A stretch of DNA of 64,000 nucleotides. Source: UBA6168 sp965222975 (GTDB lineage: Bacteria > Bacteroidota > Bacteroidia > Chitinophagales > Saprospiraceae). The notes beneath the pieces were generated by a model. It worked only from the letters and a program-made list of their open reading frames with translations. It had not been told where the DNA came from and ran no database searches. The translations under genes were made by a program, and so were the position numbers. The DNA is taken from NCBI GenBank assembly GCA_965222975.1, contig CBDCVJ010000055.1:248001-312000 (forward strand), in the 5' to 3' direction. Shown here in pieces: positions 46,584 through 54,196 of this stretch; the stretch's first letter is position 1; every line of letters starts with the position of its first letter.

Positions 46584-47429
46584 TCATAGTGATTGACTTG
46601 GGTTGTTTTTATAGACAATCGTTCGGTAGGGAAATGGTATCTCAATGCCTTCCGCATCAAACCTCTTTTTAATGCTTTCCAGCAAGTCGCACTGCATCAC
46701 AAAACCATCGGGAGAATCCTTTGCCCAGGCCCAAGCCCGCAGGTTGACCGAGCTTTCGCCCATGCTCAGTACCCTCACTGGCACTTCCGGGTCCCCGTTT
46801 TCGATCTGTTCGGGGGTGCGGGGGTCTATGTGGAGGGGATGCCTAATCACTTCATCCTGCATGATTTCCTTGGCCTTGTCAATGTCACTGTCGTAACTGA
46901 TGCCCATTTCAATCCATTTGCAGATTTTATCGTCCCCAAAATTGGCATTGACGACAACCTCATCACTGATGATGGAATTGGGGATGATGATGCGTTTGTT
47001 TTCAAAATCCCGGATGACGGTATGCCTCAAGGTAATATCTTCCACTATCCCGTTCATTGTCCTGATGGTCAATCGGTCGCCGATACGGAAAGGCTTGAAG
47101 ATGACGATGAAAACACCACTTATCACGTTGCTCAGGGCATGTTGGGAAGCAAAGCCGATGGCCACCGCCAAGATACCCGCACCTGCCAAAAGCGAACTGG
47201 CCAATGCCCGCAGGTTGGGCATCGTGTATATGGCGATGCTAAAACCCACGACGTAAATAAGTGCGTTGAGGGCATGGCGGAGAAACTGGTAATTGGTCGG
47301 GTCGTTTTGCATCACCTCGGTCGACCGGTGGATGAGCCGCTTGAAAAAACGGTTGACCAAAAAGGCGACTAAGAAGGTAGCTATAATTACCCCAAGGAAA
47401 AGTCCAATGTAAACAAGGTTAATGTCCAT
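46584..47429 (-). CDS. Small-conductance mechanosensitive channel family protein (MscS-like)
   Basis: The protein has 281 residues. Membrane helices lie at about 5-25, 50-70 and 75-100. The pore-lining helix reads LASSLLAGAGILAVAIGFASQ, with the Gly/Ala packing typical of MscS TM3. The beta domain starts IFKPFRIGDRLTIRTMNGIVEDITLRHT. The C-terminal alpha/beta domain contains NLRAWAWAKDSPDGFVMQCDLLESI. It would gate in response to membrane tension. It is monocistronic. Confidence 0.92.
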   Translation of the reverse strand: MDINLVYIGLFLGVIIATFLVAFLVNRFFKRLIHRSTEVMQNDPTNYQFLRHALNALIYVVGFSIAIYTMPNLRALASSLLAGAGILAVAIGFASQHALSNVISGVFIVIFKPFRIGDRLTIRTMNGIVEDITLRHTVIRDFENKRIIIPNSIISDEVVVNANFGDDKICKWIEMGISYDSDIDKAKEIMQDEVIRHPLHIDPRTPEQIENGDPEVPVRVLSMGESSVNLRAWAWAKDSPDGFVMQCDLLESIKKRFDAEGIEIPFPYRTIVYKNNPSQSL

Positions 47430-47448
47430 TTTTAATTGATATTAGAAT

Positions 47449-47622
47449 TCATTGATGCCTGTAAAAAAACATTACATTTTTGTAATGGCCACTTTTAGTA
47501 ACGCTCAAATAATAATCAAAAATGTGTTTTTGCAACTTGAGCATCTCAACCTGTAGGAAATACAGTTCCTCGATGTATCTGGGATTGACCTGATAAAATC
47601 CTTCGACGGCCTGGCGGTTCAT
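47449..47622 (-). pseudogene. Short ORF resembling the N terminus of a PPK2-type polyphosphate kinase
   Basis: A 57-codon frame (MNRQAVEGFYQVNPRYIEEL onwards) contains YIEELYFLQVEMLKLQKHI. This resembles the helix just before the Walker A of PPK2 enzymes, usually Y-x-x-EL-x-x-LQ-x-EL-x-KLQ. The Walker region is missing and the frame ends soon after. The frame adjoins other fragments (47703-48066), so it is probably a remnant. The identification is tentative. Confidence 0.35.
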
Positions 47623-47702
47623 TTTGATTGGTTTTAAATGTTCTGGTTCTTATATAGTCACCGCACTCCCAACAACCATTTGACCCCAGCTATCCAAAAC
47701 GG

Positions 47703-47888
47703 CTAATCACATGCATTATCCTTCAAAAGGTTCGCTATTTGGAAGTTTGAAGGCCTGTTGAACTCCCGCAATGGATAACAATGGAGCAAGCTCAGGTTCA
47801 TCCCCAAATGTTTTGCAATAGAATGAACGTAGCGGAGGGAATTGCCGGAAGGTTTCGGGAAATCAATGGGCACTAGGATTCGGTTCAT
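47703..47888 (-). pseudogene. Truncated universal stress protein (N-terminal fragment)
   Basis: The 61-residue frame begins MNRILVPIDFPKPSGNSLRY, the canonical UspA first strand and helix, then NLSLLHCYPL for strand 2. It stops after SNFQIANLLKDNACD. A normal UspA domain is about 140 residues, and Bacteroidota tandem versions about 280. The ATP-loop G-x2-G-x9-G part is absent. Confidence 0.7.
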
Positions 47889-47913
47889 TTGTCTTATTGT
47901 TTGATTAAGGGTT

Positions 47914-48066
47914 TTATTCTTTGCTTATGCTCATTTCGACAGGCTCTTTATAGTTTTTGCGTTCCAAAATTTGCGATGGCAAGTTAAAGCCATTTTTCAA
48001 CAATAAATCCTTGACCTCATGACACTTTCTTTGGCAAGAGATTTTTGTAATGTTTTCCCGATGCGC
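47914..48066 (-). other. Open stretch of about 50 codons with protein-like composition, probable gene remnant
   Basis: Without an ATG, this minus-strand frame reads RENITKISCQRKCHEVKDLL and then LKNGFNLPSQILERKNYKEP to a stop at 47914. The codon use looks like coding sequence, but no family is recognised. It lies directly upstream of the truncated stress-protein gene and is listed as part of a decayed locus. Confidence 0.2.
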
Positions 48067-48156
48067 CTAAATTTAATGAAGTGTCCGGTTTTAGTTTAAA
48101 AGGCATTGCTATTTTCGCACCTTTTAAAACATCCAACGATCACAAAAAAATAATTC

Positions 48157-49194
48157 ATGTACGTCAGGAAAAATTTTCCCTTTAAAAGGATCATGCAGTT
48201 CACAGGTGGCCACCTTATCTGGATAGGGCTTTGGGCCACTTTCGTTACAGCGCTTTTTGAGTTTACTCACTGGGAATGGATTCATGTGCCCTGGTTTCTA
48301 CTGACCGTTATTGGTACGGCGGTCGCCTTTTACATCGGCTTTAAAAACAACCAGGCGTATGATCGTCTGTGGGAGGCTCGTAAAATTTGGGGGGCCATTG
48401 TCAACAGCAGCCGGGCATGGGGAAGTGCCGTAAAAGGCTTTACGGGCAACCTTTTTGCAGACAAACCCTACACAGATGAGGAACTCAAAAGTGCCCGACA
48501 GAAATTAATTTACCGCCACATTGCGTGGTTATATGCACTTCGCAGCCAATTGCTGCTGCCCACCAGCTGGGAGCATATTAGTCAGGGATCATTCATGAAA
48601 AGGGCTACTGAATGGAGGATGAAACGTTTTGGGGTGGGCCTGCTCGATGATGAAGTGACCAGTGCTGAACTCTCTAATTTTTTGCCCAAGGAGGAGTACA
48701 AACGGCTCATTGATTATAAAAATACGGCCACCCAAATTATTGACCAACAGTCACAGGACTTGAAAGAATTGAGAGAGGATGGGATAATAGATGATTTCCG
48801 CCACATGGAATTGCAAAAAATCCTTTATGATTTTTATGTTCATCAAGGCAAATGCGAACGCATTAAAAAATTCCCGCTGCCGAGGCAGTACGGTAGCAGC
48901 AGTTTTATTTTCGTCGGCATTTTTATTTTTTTATTGCCACTTGGTTTAGTTACTGAATTACATGAAATTCCACACGTTCCCGCTTGGCTGACCATCCCTT
49001 TTACCATGCTGGTCGGCTGGATATATATGATGATGGAACTGGTCGGCGATTATTCCGAAAATCCATTTGAAGGGCTGGGCAATGACGTACCCATGCTTTC
49101 CCTATGCCGGGTCATTGAAATTGATTTGTTGGAAATGATGGGGGAAAAGGAATTGCCACCGCCAATTGAGGCAAAGCAAGGGGTGTTGATGTAA
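48157..49194 (+). CDS. Bestrophin-family (YneE-like) anion channel protein
   Basis: The protein has 345 residues. The prokaryotic bestrophin pattern is clear: a Tyr/Arg-rich start, a first helix pair (about 17-65), the motif IGFKNNQAYDRLWEARKIWG (about 67-86) and a second hydrophobic region near 245-300 (FIFVGIFIFLLPLGLVTELHEIP). The C-terminal sequence GDYSENPFEGLGNDVPMLSLCRVIEID is the family end signature. These proteins form pentameric ion channels. A weak -7 box, TATTTTCG, lies at about 48110. The attC-like array begins about 100 bp after the stop. Confidence 0.92.
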   Translation: MYVRKNFPFKRIMQFTGGHLIWIGLWATFVTALFEFTHWEWIHVPWFLLTVIGTAVAFYIGFKNNQAYDRLWEARKIWGAIVNSSRAWGSAVKGFTGNLFADKPYTDEELKSARQKLIYRHIAWLYALRSQLLLPTSWEHISQGSFMKRATEWRMKRFGVGLLDDEVTSAELSNFLPKEEYKRLIDYKNTATQIIDQQSQDLKELREDGIIDDFRHMELQKILYDFYVHQGKCERIKKFPLPRQYGSSSFIFVGIFIFLLPLGLVTELHEIPHVPAWLTIPFTMLVGWIYMMMELVGDYSENPFEGLGNDVPMLSLCRVIEIDLLEMMGEKELPPPIEAKQGVLM

Positions 49195-49295
49195 GTAGTT
49201 TGATTTAATGCAGGTAAATAAATGGATAAGTTTAGCCTTATTTTCAAATTTGTTTATCTCGTTTTTCTAACAACATTTTGACGGGATATTTGTTA

Positions 49296-49353
49296 GCATT
49301 GTCGTCAATTGCATTTATGCAATGCCACTGCGACAATGCCGTTGTTATGCGCC
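49296..49353 (+). other. attC-like recombination site (partial left arm)
   Basis: GCATTGTCG (49296-49304) pairs with CGACAATGC (49331-49339), and TTGCAT pairs with ATGCAA around a TT tip, with unpaired bases between the stems, as in attC hairpins. The right core is GTTATGCGCC (49344-49353). A matching left R'' core was not identified, so the left boundary is uncertain. Its right core complements the R'' of the next site. Confidence 0.5.
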
Positions 49354-49392
49354 ACCTGCGAATGATTTTTTTTAAAAGAAAAAAGGGAAGGC

Positions 49393-49464
49393 GGCGCATA
49401 ACAAAGTGCAGCTGTCAATATTGCTTAGGCAGCAAATACTGCAGCTGCACCGACCGTTAGCACC
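49393..49464 (+). other. attC-like recombination site ending an ORF-less 112-bp cassette
   Basis: R'' is GGCGCATAAC (49393-49402) and R' is GTTAGCACC (49456-49464). Between them GTGCAGCTG (49406-49414) pairs with CAGCTGCAC (49442-49450) and ATATTGCT pairs with AGCAAATA around TAGGC, with bulges. R'' is the exact reverse complement of the ten bases GTTATGCGCC at 49344. This is expected if 49345-49456 is one integron cassette. That cassette carries no ORF. Confidence 0.65.
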
Positions 49465-49484
49465 AACCAAAAGAAAAATAAAAT

Positions 49485-50129
49485 ATGCCAATAGATGAAA
49501 ATCATTTCCATGTAATTGTCGTCCAGAATCAAGATGTGGAGAAGATTTCATCGGACTTAAAATTGAAAAATTCTGAATGGTGCGATTGGGCGGATGCAAA
49601 TAGGCAAGCAAAAGAAAAAAAGAAAACAGATGCAAACGGGCATTATGAAGTGGCAATAATTACAAATCAGGTTTCAGATTGGAACTACATTTTTTGCGAC
49701 AAATTTAAAGACCTGAAATACGGGCTAAATTGCTGCAATGAATTGAGTGGAAACCATGATAAGATTTTCTATTTTTCGATAGATGTTCATTCGGGAGATT
49801 ACAGATTCTTAAAAATCGAAAACGGCAATATTTCAAGGTTCTTTGAAAGAAACAGCAATCAAGAAACTGGCGAATTTGGAAAACCGCTAATTGAGGAATT
49901 GGAAATAGAAAAAGAAAATAAAGAACACGATTATTTTCATGTGATACAAATAGCGAAAAAAATTCTTCGGCTTGACCTGATAAAGAAAAGTCAATTGAGC
50001 GGCGAAAAGGTGCTGGTTGGGAAAAGGTATTACCACGAGATAGAGAAATATAAAAACCTATACTTCGAACCAGCGAAACCCAACAACCTCAAAAAAAGAG
50101 AAGTATCGGGAGATGATTTGCCATTTTGA
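49485..50129 (+). CDS. Cassette-borne protein of unknown function
   Basis: The protein has 214 residues with no signal peptide or membrane segment. It is rich in Asn, Lys and aromatic residues and lower in GC than the flanking hairpins. It starts MPIDENHFHVIVVQNQDVEK and ends REVSGDDLPF. No family is recognised. The gene begins 21 bp after an attC-like core and ends about 30 bp before the next, in the same orientation as the sites. That compact fit is typical of an integron gene cassette. Confidence 0.6.
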   Translation: MPIDENHFHVIVVQNQDVEKISSDLKLKNSEWCDWADANRQAKEKKKTDANGHYEVAIITNQVSDWNYIFCDKFKDLKYGLNCCNELSGNHDKIFYFSIDVHSGDYRFLKIENGNISRFFERNSNQETGEFGKPLIEELEIEKENKEHDYFHVIQIAKKILRLDLIKKSQLSGEKVLVGKRYYHEIEKYKNLYFEPAKPNNLKKREVSGDDLPF

Positions 50130-50159
50130 TAGAAAATAAAAAAGAAAAAAAAGAAGGCT

Positions 50160-50230
50160 GGTGCTAACAATGCGCCAGCGTCCATGCCCAGCAAAAGCTG
50201 GGCACGTCGCCGGCGCTGACCGTGGCAAGC
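50160..50230 (+). other. attC-like recombination site closing the 214-aa cassette
   Basis: R'' is GGTGCTAAC (50160-50168), the exact reverse complement of GTTAGCACC at 49456, so it belongs to the cassette starting there. GCGCCAGCG pairs imperfectly with CGCCGGCGC. The tip is the perfect hairpin TGCCCAGC-AAAA-GCTGGGCA (50185-50204). The right core reads GTGGCAAGC (50222-50230), a departure from the GTTRRRY consensus. Confidence 0.7.
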
Positions 50231-50263
50231 TATTTTGAAAAGTGTGAACATAACAATGAAATT

Positions 50264-51205
50264 ATGAGATATTCAACAACAATATTATTAGCTCTTATTC
50301 TATTTTGTTCTTGTGACGACGACGACAACTCTATTTCAGTTGGTCTCTTAGCTGAACACAGGGGCGTGTACATCAATGATTTTTATCACGGAGGTATTTT
50401 AGGCAATAATACCCTTGAAGATGATCTGTTGGCGTGGGTTGATAAAAATGATTTTACAGACATCTATCTCTATAATATTGGAGCGGCCCTTGGAGCTGGA
50501 TTAGACGATGACCTGCGTGATTTTGTGGACAAAGCACATAATCAAGATCCCTATGTAAGAGTGTCTTTCGTTTCTGCTGGATTTGGAGATTCGTTCACTG
50601 AAATTGAAGAATACCATGATGGACGGAAAGACAGTAGGCCCGATGGCATTGTAAGCGAAATTGAATTTTGGAACGGCAGCATGAACTTTGCTGATGACTA
50701 TGCACCTTGGATTGACAAAGTAAACGATCTGAAATTTACGCCACCCCCAGGCGAAGTTGCGCCACTCAATGCAGGTATAACCCGTCAATTCTACATTGGT
50801 AAAATCAAAGACCCTGGCATGCCACCAAGTTTAACCATCGCAAAAGAGCTGGTAACGCACCACGACGAGATTTTCTTAACCAATTACCATAACGATGCCT
50901 GGCATTTGTCAGGCTCTTCTGCGGAAAATTCTATCGTCAATAAATTGAACTTGCTGGCACAAGCAGGTATGGAGCTCAATAAAAAAGTGAATATTGTTAT
51001 TCTATTTAACGTCTATCAAATGTCGCCATCTCCAGAAATCTGGGATTATTTTGCAACGACAGGAATGGACAATGAATTCGAAAATGCCTTTGTGGAGTGG
51101 AGCGCAGAATATGATGCAAGCTCAGACATCACCAATAAAGAATTCTTAAATATAAAGGGTTTTGGTATTTACAGATATAGCGATGCCGAAAACGCAAGGC
51201 CTTAA
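50264..51205 (+). CDS. Lipoprotein of unknown function, possibly glycoside-hydrolase-like
   Basis: The ATG at 50264 (MRYSTTILLALILFCSC) is chosen because it gives a lipoprotein signal with lipobox LFCSC; an ATG at 50222 overlaps the attC core. The protein has 313 residues. After an Asp-rich linker (DDDDN) it alternates strands and helices (GVYINDFYHGG, DIYLYNIGAALG, YVRVSFVSAGFG, IFLTNYHNDAW, VNIVILFNVYQMSP), suggesting a TIM barrel. The segment DGIVSEIEFWN faintly recalls the GH18 DG-x-D-x-E motif, but the catalytic pattern is not convincing. It is the first gene after an attC-like site. Confidence 0.55.
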   Translation: MRYSTTILLALILFCSCDDDDNSISVGLLAEHRGVYINDFYHGGILGNNTLEDDLLAWVDKNDFTDIYLYNIGAALGAGLDDDLRDFVDKAHNQDPYVRVSFVSAGFGDSFTEIEEYHDGRKDSRPDGIVSEIEFWNGSMNFADDYAPWIDKVNDLKFTPPPGEVAPLNAGITRQFYIGKIKDPGMPPSLTIAKELVTHHDEIFLTNYHNDAWHLSGSSAENSIVNKLNLLAQAGMELNKKVNIVILFNVYQMSPSPEIWDYFATTGMDNEFENAFVEWSAEYDASSDITNKEFLNIKGFGIYRYSDAENARP

Positions 51206-51291
51206 AAACTGCTACCAATATGTTAATGCCTGCCAAACGCAGCCACAGCATTCAGCAAGACCGTGCATCACCAAGAAAGAAAGATATAAGT

Positions 51292-51477
51292 TACTATACA
51301 CTTTTTTTGCCCAAATCCGTTTTCAGGCAAAAGGAGAAGAAACTCATAGAGAGGGAGGTGTTTTTTTTGACCCCGATGAAATATCGGGGTCAAAAAAAAA
51401 ACCTCCCTCTCTAAATTGACCTTCCTCTCAGGCATGAAAACCAGCCTTTTTCAAAAAGTGTATAGTAACTTAAGGAA
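51292..51477. repeat. Palindromic element, family 1, full-length copy
   Basis: The ends AGTTACTATACACTTTTT (about 51291) and AAAAAGTGTATAGTAACT (about 51459-51476) are inverted repeats. Inside, AGAGAGGGAGGTGTTTTTTT pairs with AAAAAACCTCCCTCTCT. The tip is GACCCCGAT/ATCGGGGTC. Flank and spacer sequences match the copy at 24.71-24.90 kb, but the tip stem is different in sequence and still paired. It lies 86 bp after the lipoprotein stop. Confidence 0.9.
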
Positions 51478-51501
51478 AGATAAACTAACCTTGAAATAAA
51501 A

Positions 51502-51648
51502 ATGAAATTAGAAAAATACTTTGAAACAATCGACCTTGAAGAATTAAAATGGTTCGTTAATAACAATAGTAAGGAATACGTTCATCCAGAATTTAAAAGA
51601 GCAGTTAAATACAGCTACGCCACATATACTGACCTTCGTGATGATTAA
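51502..51648 (+). CDS. Small protein (48 aa) of unknown function
   Basis: The frame starts at an ATG and reads MKLEKYFETIDLEELKWFV ... HPEFKRAVKYSYATYTDLRDD to a TAA. It has an amphipathic helical look and normal codon use. It sits just after the palindromic element and 35 bp before the DUF885 gene. It may be a genuine small gene or the remains of a longer one. Confidence 0.4.
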   Translation: MKLEKYFETIDLEELKWFVNNNSKEYVHPEFKRAVKYSYATYTDLRDD

Positions 51649-51683
51649 AAAAATTATTTTTGCCCTTGACAAAAAAATAATCA

Positions 51684-53471
51684 ATGAAAAAAATAGTCTC
51701 CCTCCTCACATTAACAATCACCTTAATGATGTCTTGCGAAAACCCTCCAACCCCAAAACTCGATGAGTCGCCTGCCCTTCCTTATTATTTCCACCAACTG
51801 CTCGATGACTTTTATGAAGAAGGTTTAAAATTAAACCCCATGAACGCCACCTTTGCAGGCGACAACCGTTATAACCATTTATTTCCCAATACTTTATCGG
51901 ATGGGTATAAAGCGGAATTAAAAAACTATTATTCCAAATATTTAAAAAAATTGGCTGAATTTGAGGGTGTCGAACCAACGGAGAATGAAAAAATAAGTGC
52001 AGCAATTTTAAAGTGGGACTGTGAAACAAATTTGGGGGGCTTGGCATTTCGGCAAGATTTATTTCCAATTGACCAAATGTGGTCAATTAATTTAATCGTT
52101 GGTCAATTTGCCAGTGGAAGCAGTGCCCAGCCATTTGAAACAGTAAAAGATTATAATAATTGGTTACAACGATTAGAGGGGTATTTAGAATGGTTGGCTT
52201 CAGCAGAAAGCAGGATGCGGGAAGGAATGGCTTCTGGTTATGTTTTACCAAAATCTTTGATCGTAAAAGTCATTCCACAATTGGAGGCATTGACGATTGA
52301 GGATTTAGACAAGCATTTATTTTACACGCCTATAAAAAATATGCCTAATGCTTTTTCAGAAGAAGATAAAAATAAATTAACGGAGGCATATTCCAATTTA
52401 ATTACAAATAAATTAATTCCGGCTCATAAAAAATTGCACCAATTCATGAGCAATGAATATTTGGCTGCCGGAAGAGAATCCAGTGGCATTGATGCCATTC
52501 CGAATGGTAAGGAATATTACCAGCATCAAATAAAATACAACACGACGACCAATATGACCGCCGAAGAAATACACGAATTGGGATTAAAAGAGGTGGCACG
52601 TATTTTATCGGAAATGGAAAAAATTAAAAAAGGAGTAGACTATAAAGGTGATATAAAATCCTTTTTTGATTTTGTGAGAAATAAAAAAGAATTAATGCCT
52701 TTTACCGAACCCCAACAGGTCATTGATAATTTTAATGCCATCCATGAAAGGATGAAACCACAATTAGAAAAACTGTTTGACCTAAAACCCAAAACACCTT
52801 TTGAAGTAAAACAAACAGAAGCATTTAGGGAAAAATCGAGCAGTGCAGAATATAACCAAGGTTCGTTGGATGGCACCCGCCCCGGTATTTTTTATGTACC
52901 GGTGCCTGATGCTACAAAATACAATACTTATGCCGATGAATCATTGTTTTTGCACGAAGCCATTCCCGGCCACCATTATCAAGTTTCATTGACGCAGGAA
53001 AACGAGGAGTTGTCCAATTTTAGAAAAACATGGTGGAACAGCGCTTATGGAGAAGGGTGGGCTTTATACACAGAATCACTCGGAAAGGAATTGGGCTTAT
53101 ACACTGACCCTTATCAGTATTTCGGCATGTTAAGCGCTGAGATGCACAGGGCCATTCGTTTGGTGGTGGACACAGGCATCCATGCGAAAGGTTGGACAAG
53201 AGAGCAGGCGATTCAATATTCTTTGGAAAATGAAGCCGAACCGGAAGCGAGTATAGTTGCAGAAATAGAACGCTATATGGCCAACCCCGGTCAGGCACTG
53301 TCTTATAAAATAGGCCAATTAAAAATCAGGGAATTAAGAAATAAATCAGAAAAAGAATTAGGTGATAAATTTGACATCCGACAATTCCACAACCAAGTTT
53401 TGGAAACGGGCTGTGTGCCGTTGGCGGTTTTGGAGGAAAAAATAAATGACTGGATAGCTGAAAATAAATAA
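51684..53471 (+). CDS. DUF885 family metallopeptidase-like lipoprotein
   Basis: The protein has 595 residues with a lipoprotein signal (lipobox LMMSC, Cys 18). It is largely helical. The zinc motif HEAIPGHH (424-431) is followed by a Glu-containing helix YGEGWALYTESLGKELGLY (about 455), an arrangement found in DUF885 proteins and related gluzincins. It is probably a periplasm-facing peptidase; the substrate is unknown. Its stop directly abuts the start of the HAD gene, so the two form an operon. Confidence 0.88.
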   Translation: MKKIVSLLTLTITLMMSCENPPTPKLDESPALPYYFHQLLDDFYEEGLKLNPMNATFAGDNRYNHLFPNTLSDGYKAELKNYYSKYLKKLAEFEGVEPTENEKISAAILKWDCETNLGGLAFRQDLFPIDQMWSINLIVGQFASGSSAQPFETVKDYNNWLQRLEGYLEWLASAESRMREGMASGYVLPKSLIVKVIPQLEALTIEDLDKHLFYTPIKNMPNAFSEEDKNKLTEAYSNLITNKLIPAHKKLHQFMSNEYLAAGRESSGIDAIPNGKEYYQHQIKYNTTTNMTAEEIHELGLKEVARILSEMEKIKKGVDYKGDIKSFFDFVRNKKELMPFTEPQQVIDNFNAIHERMKPQLEKLFDLKPKTPFEVKQTEAFREKSSSAEYNQGSLDGTRPGIFYVPVPDATKYNTYADESLFLHEAIPGHHYQVSLTQENEELSNFRKTWWNSAYGEGWALYTESLGKELGLYTDPYQYFGMLSAEMHRAIRLVVDTGIHAKGWTREQAIQYSLENEAEPEASIVAEIERYMANPGQALSYKIGQLKIRELRNKSEKELGDKFDIRQFHNQVLETGCVPLAVLEEKINDWIAENK

Positions 53472-54110
53472 ATGAAATACAAGTGCATCATTTTCGATTG
53501 CGATGGTGTGTTGGTGGATAGCGAAACACTTTCTAATACAGTTTTAATTGATATGGCTAAGTCTGTAGGGTTAGTTATGGACTTACACATGGCCGACAAG
53601 TATTTTACAGGAAAATCATTGGCAAGAAATTTTGAATATATCGAAAAAAAGATTAGTAAAAAACTCCCTTATGATTTTGAGAAAAATTTCCGGAAAAAAT
53701 CTTTTGCAGTATTTAAAAACAACCTCCAACCAATAGACGGCGTTCATGATTTATTAAATAGATTAACCATTCCATATTGCGTAGCATCAAGTGGACCTCT
53801 TGAAAAAATAAAACTCAATTTGACTACGACTAAATTAATAGACAAATTTGACAATAATATTTTTAGTTGTTACGAAATTCAAAGCTGGAAACCAGAACCG
53901 ACCATATTTTTACACGCAGCTGAAAAAATGGGTTTCCAGCCGAGTGAATGTGTAGTCGTAGAAGATAGTATATCAGGCGTTCATGCAGCAAAAGCAGGTG
54001 GTTTTGATGTTTATGCATATGCCCAAGATAGAGGAAAAACCACTTTCGAAGATATGGATGTAACTGTTTTTTATGATATGAATAAATTAGACACTTTATT
54101 GAAAATATAG
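53472..54110 (+). CDS. HAD subfamily IA hydrolase (beta-phosphoglucomutase-like)
   Basis: The protein has 212 residues. Motif I is FDCDGVLVDSE (D9, D11), motif II is YCVASSGPLEKI, the lysine motif is SWKPEPTIFLHAA and motif IV is VVVEDSISGVHAAKAGG. A four-helix cap (about 18-80) is typical of the phosphoglucomutase/phosphatase branch. The ATG follows the DUF885 stop with no gap, implying translational coupling. The sugar-phosphate specificity is inferred only. Confidence 0.92.
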   Translation: MKYKCIIFDCDGVLVDSETLSNTVLIDMAKSVGLVMDLHMADKYFTGKSLARNFEYIEKKISKKLPYDFEKNFRKKSFAVFKNNLQPIDGVHDLLNRLTIPYCVASSGPLEKIKLNLTTTKLIDKFDNNIFSCYEIQSWKPEPTIFLHAAEKMGFQPSECVVVEDSISGVHAAKAGGFDVYAYAQDRGKTTFEDMDVTVFYDMNKLDTLLKI

Positions 54111-54196
54111 TGCTGTCAATTTTGACTGGCCACTAAATTTTTGAAAACACTTTTTTACACCCACAGCCGCTTCTCTTTTATTTTTTTTACAAATGT

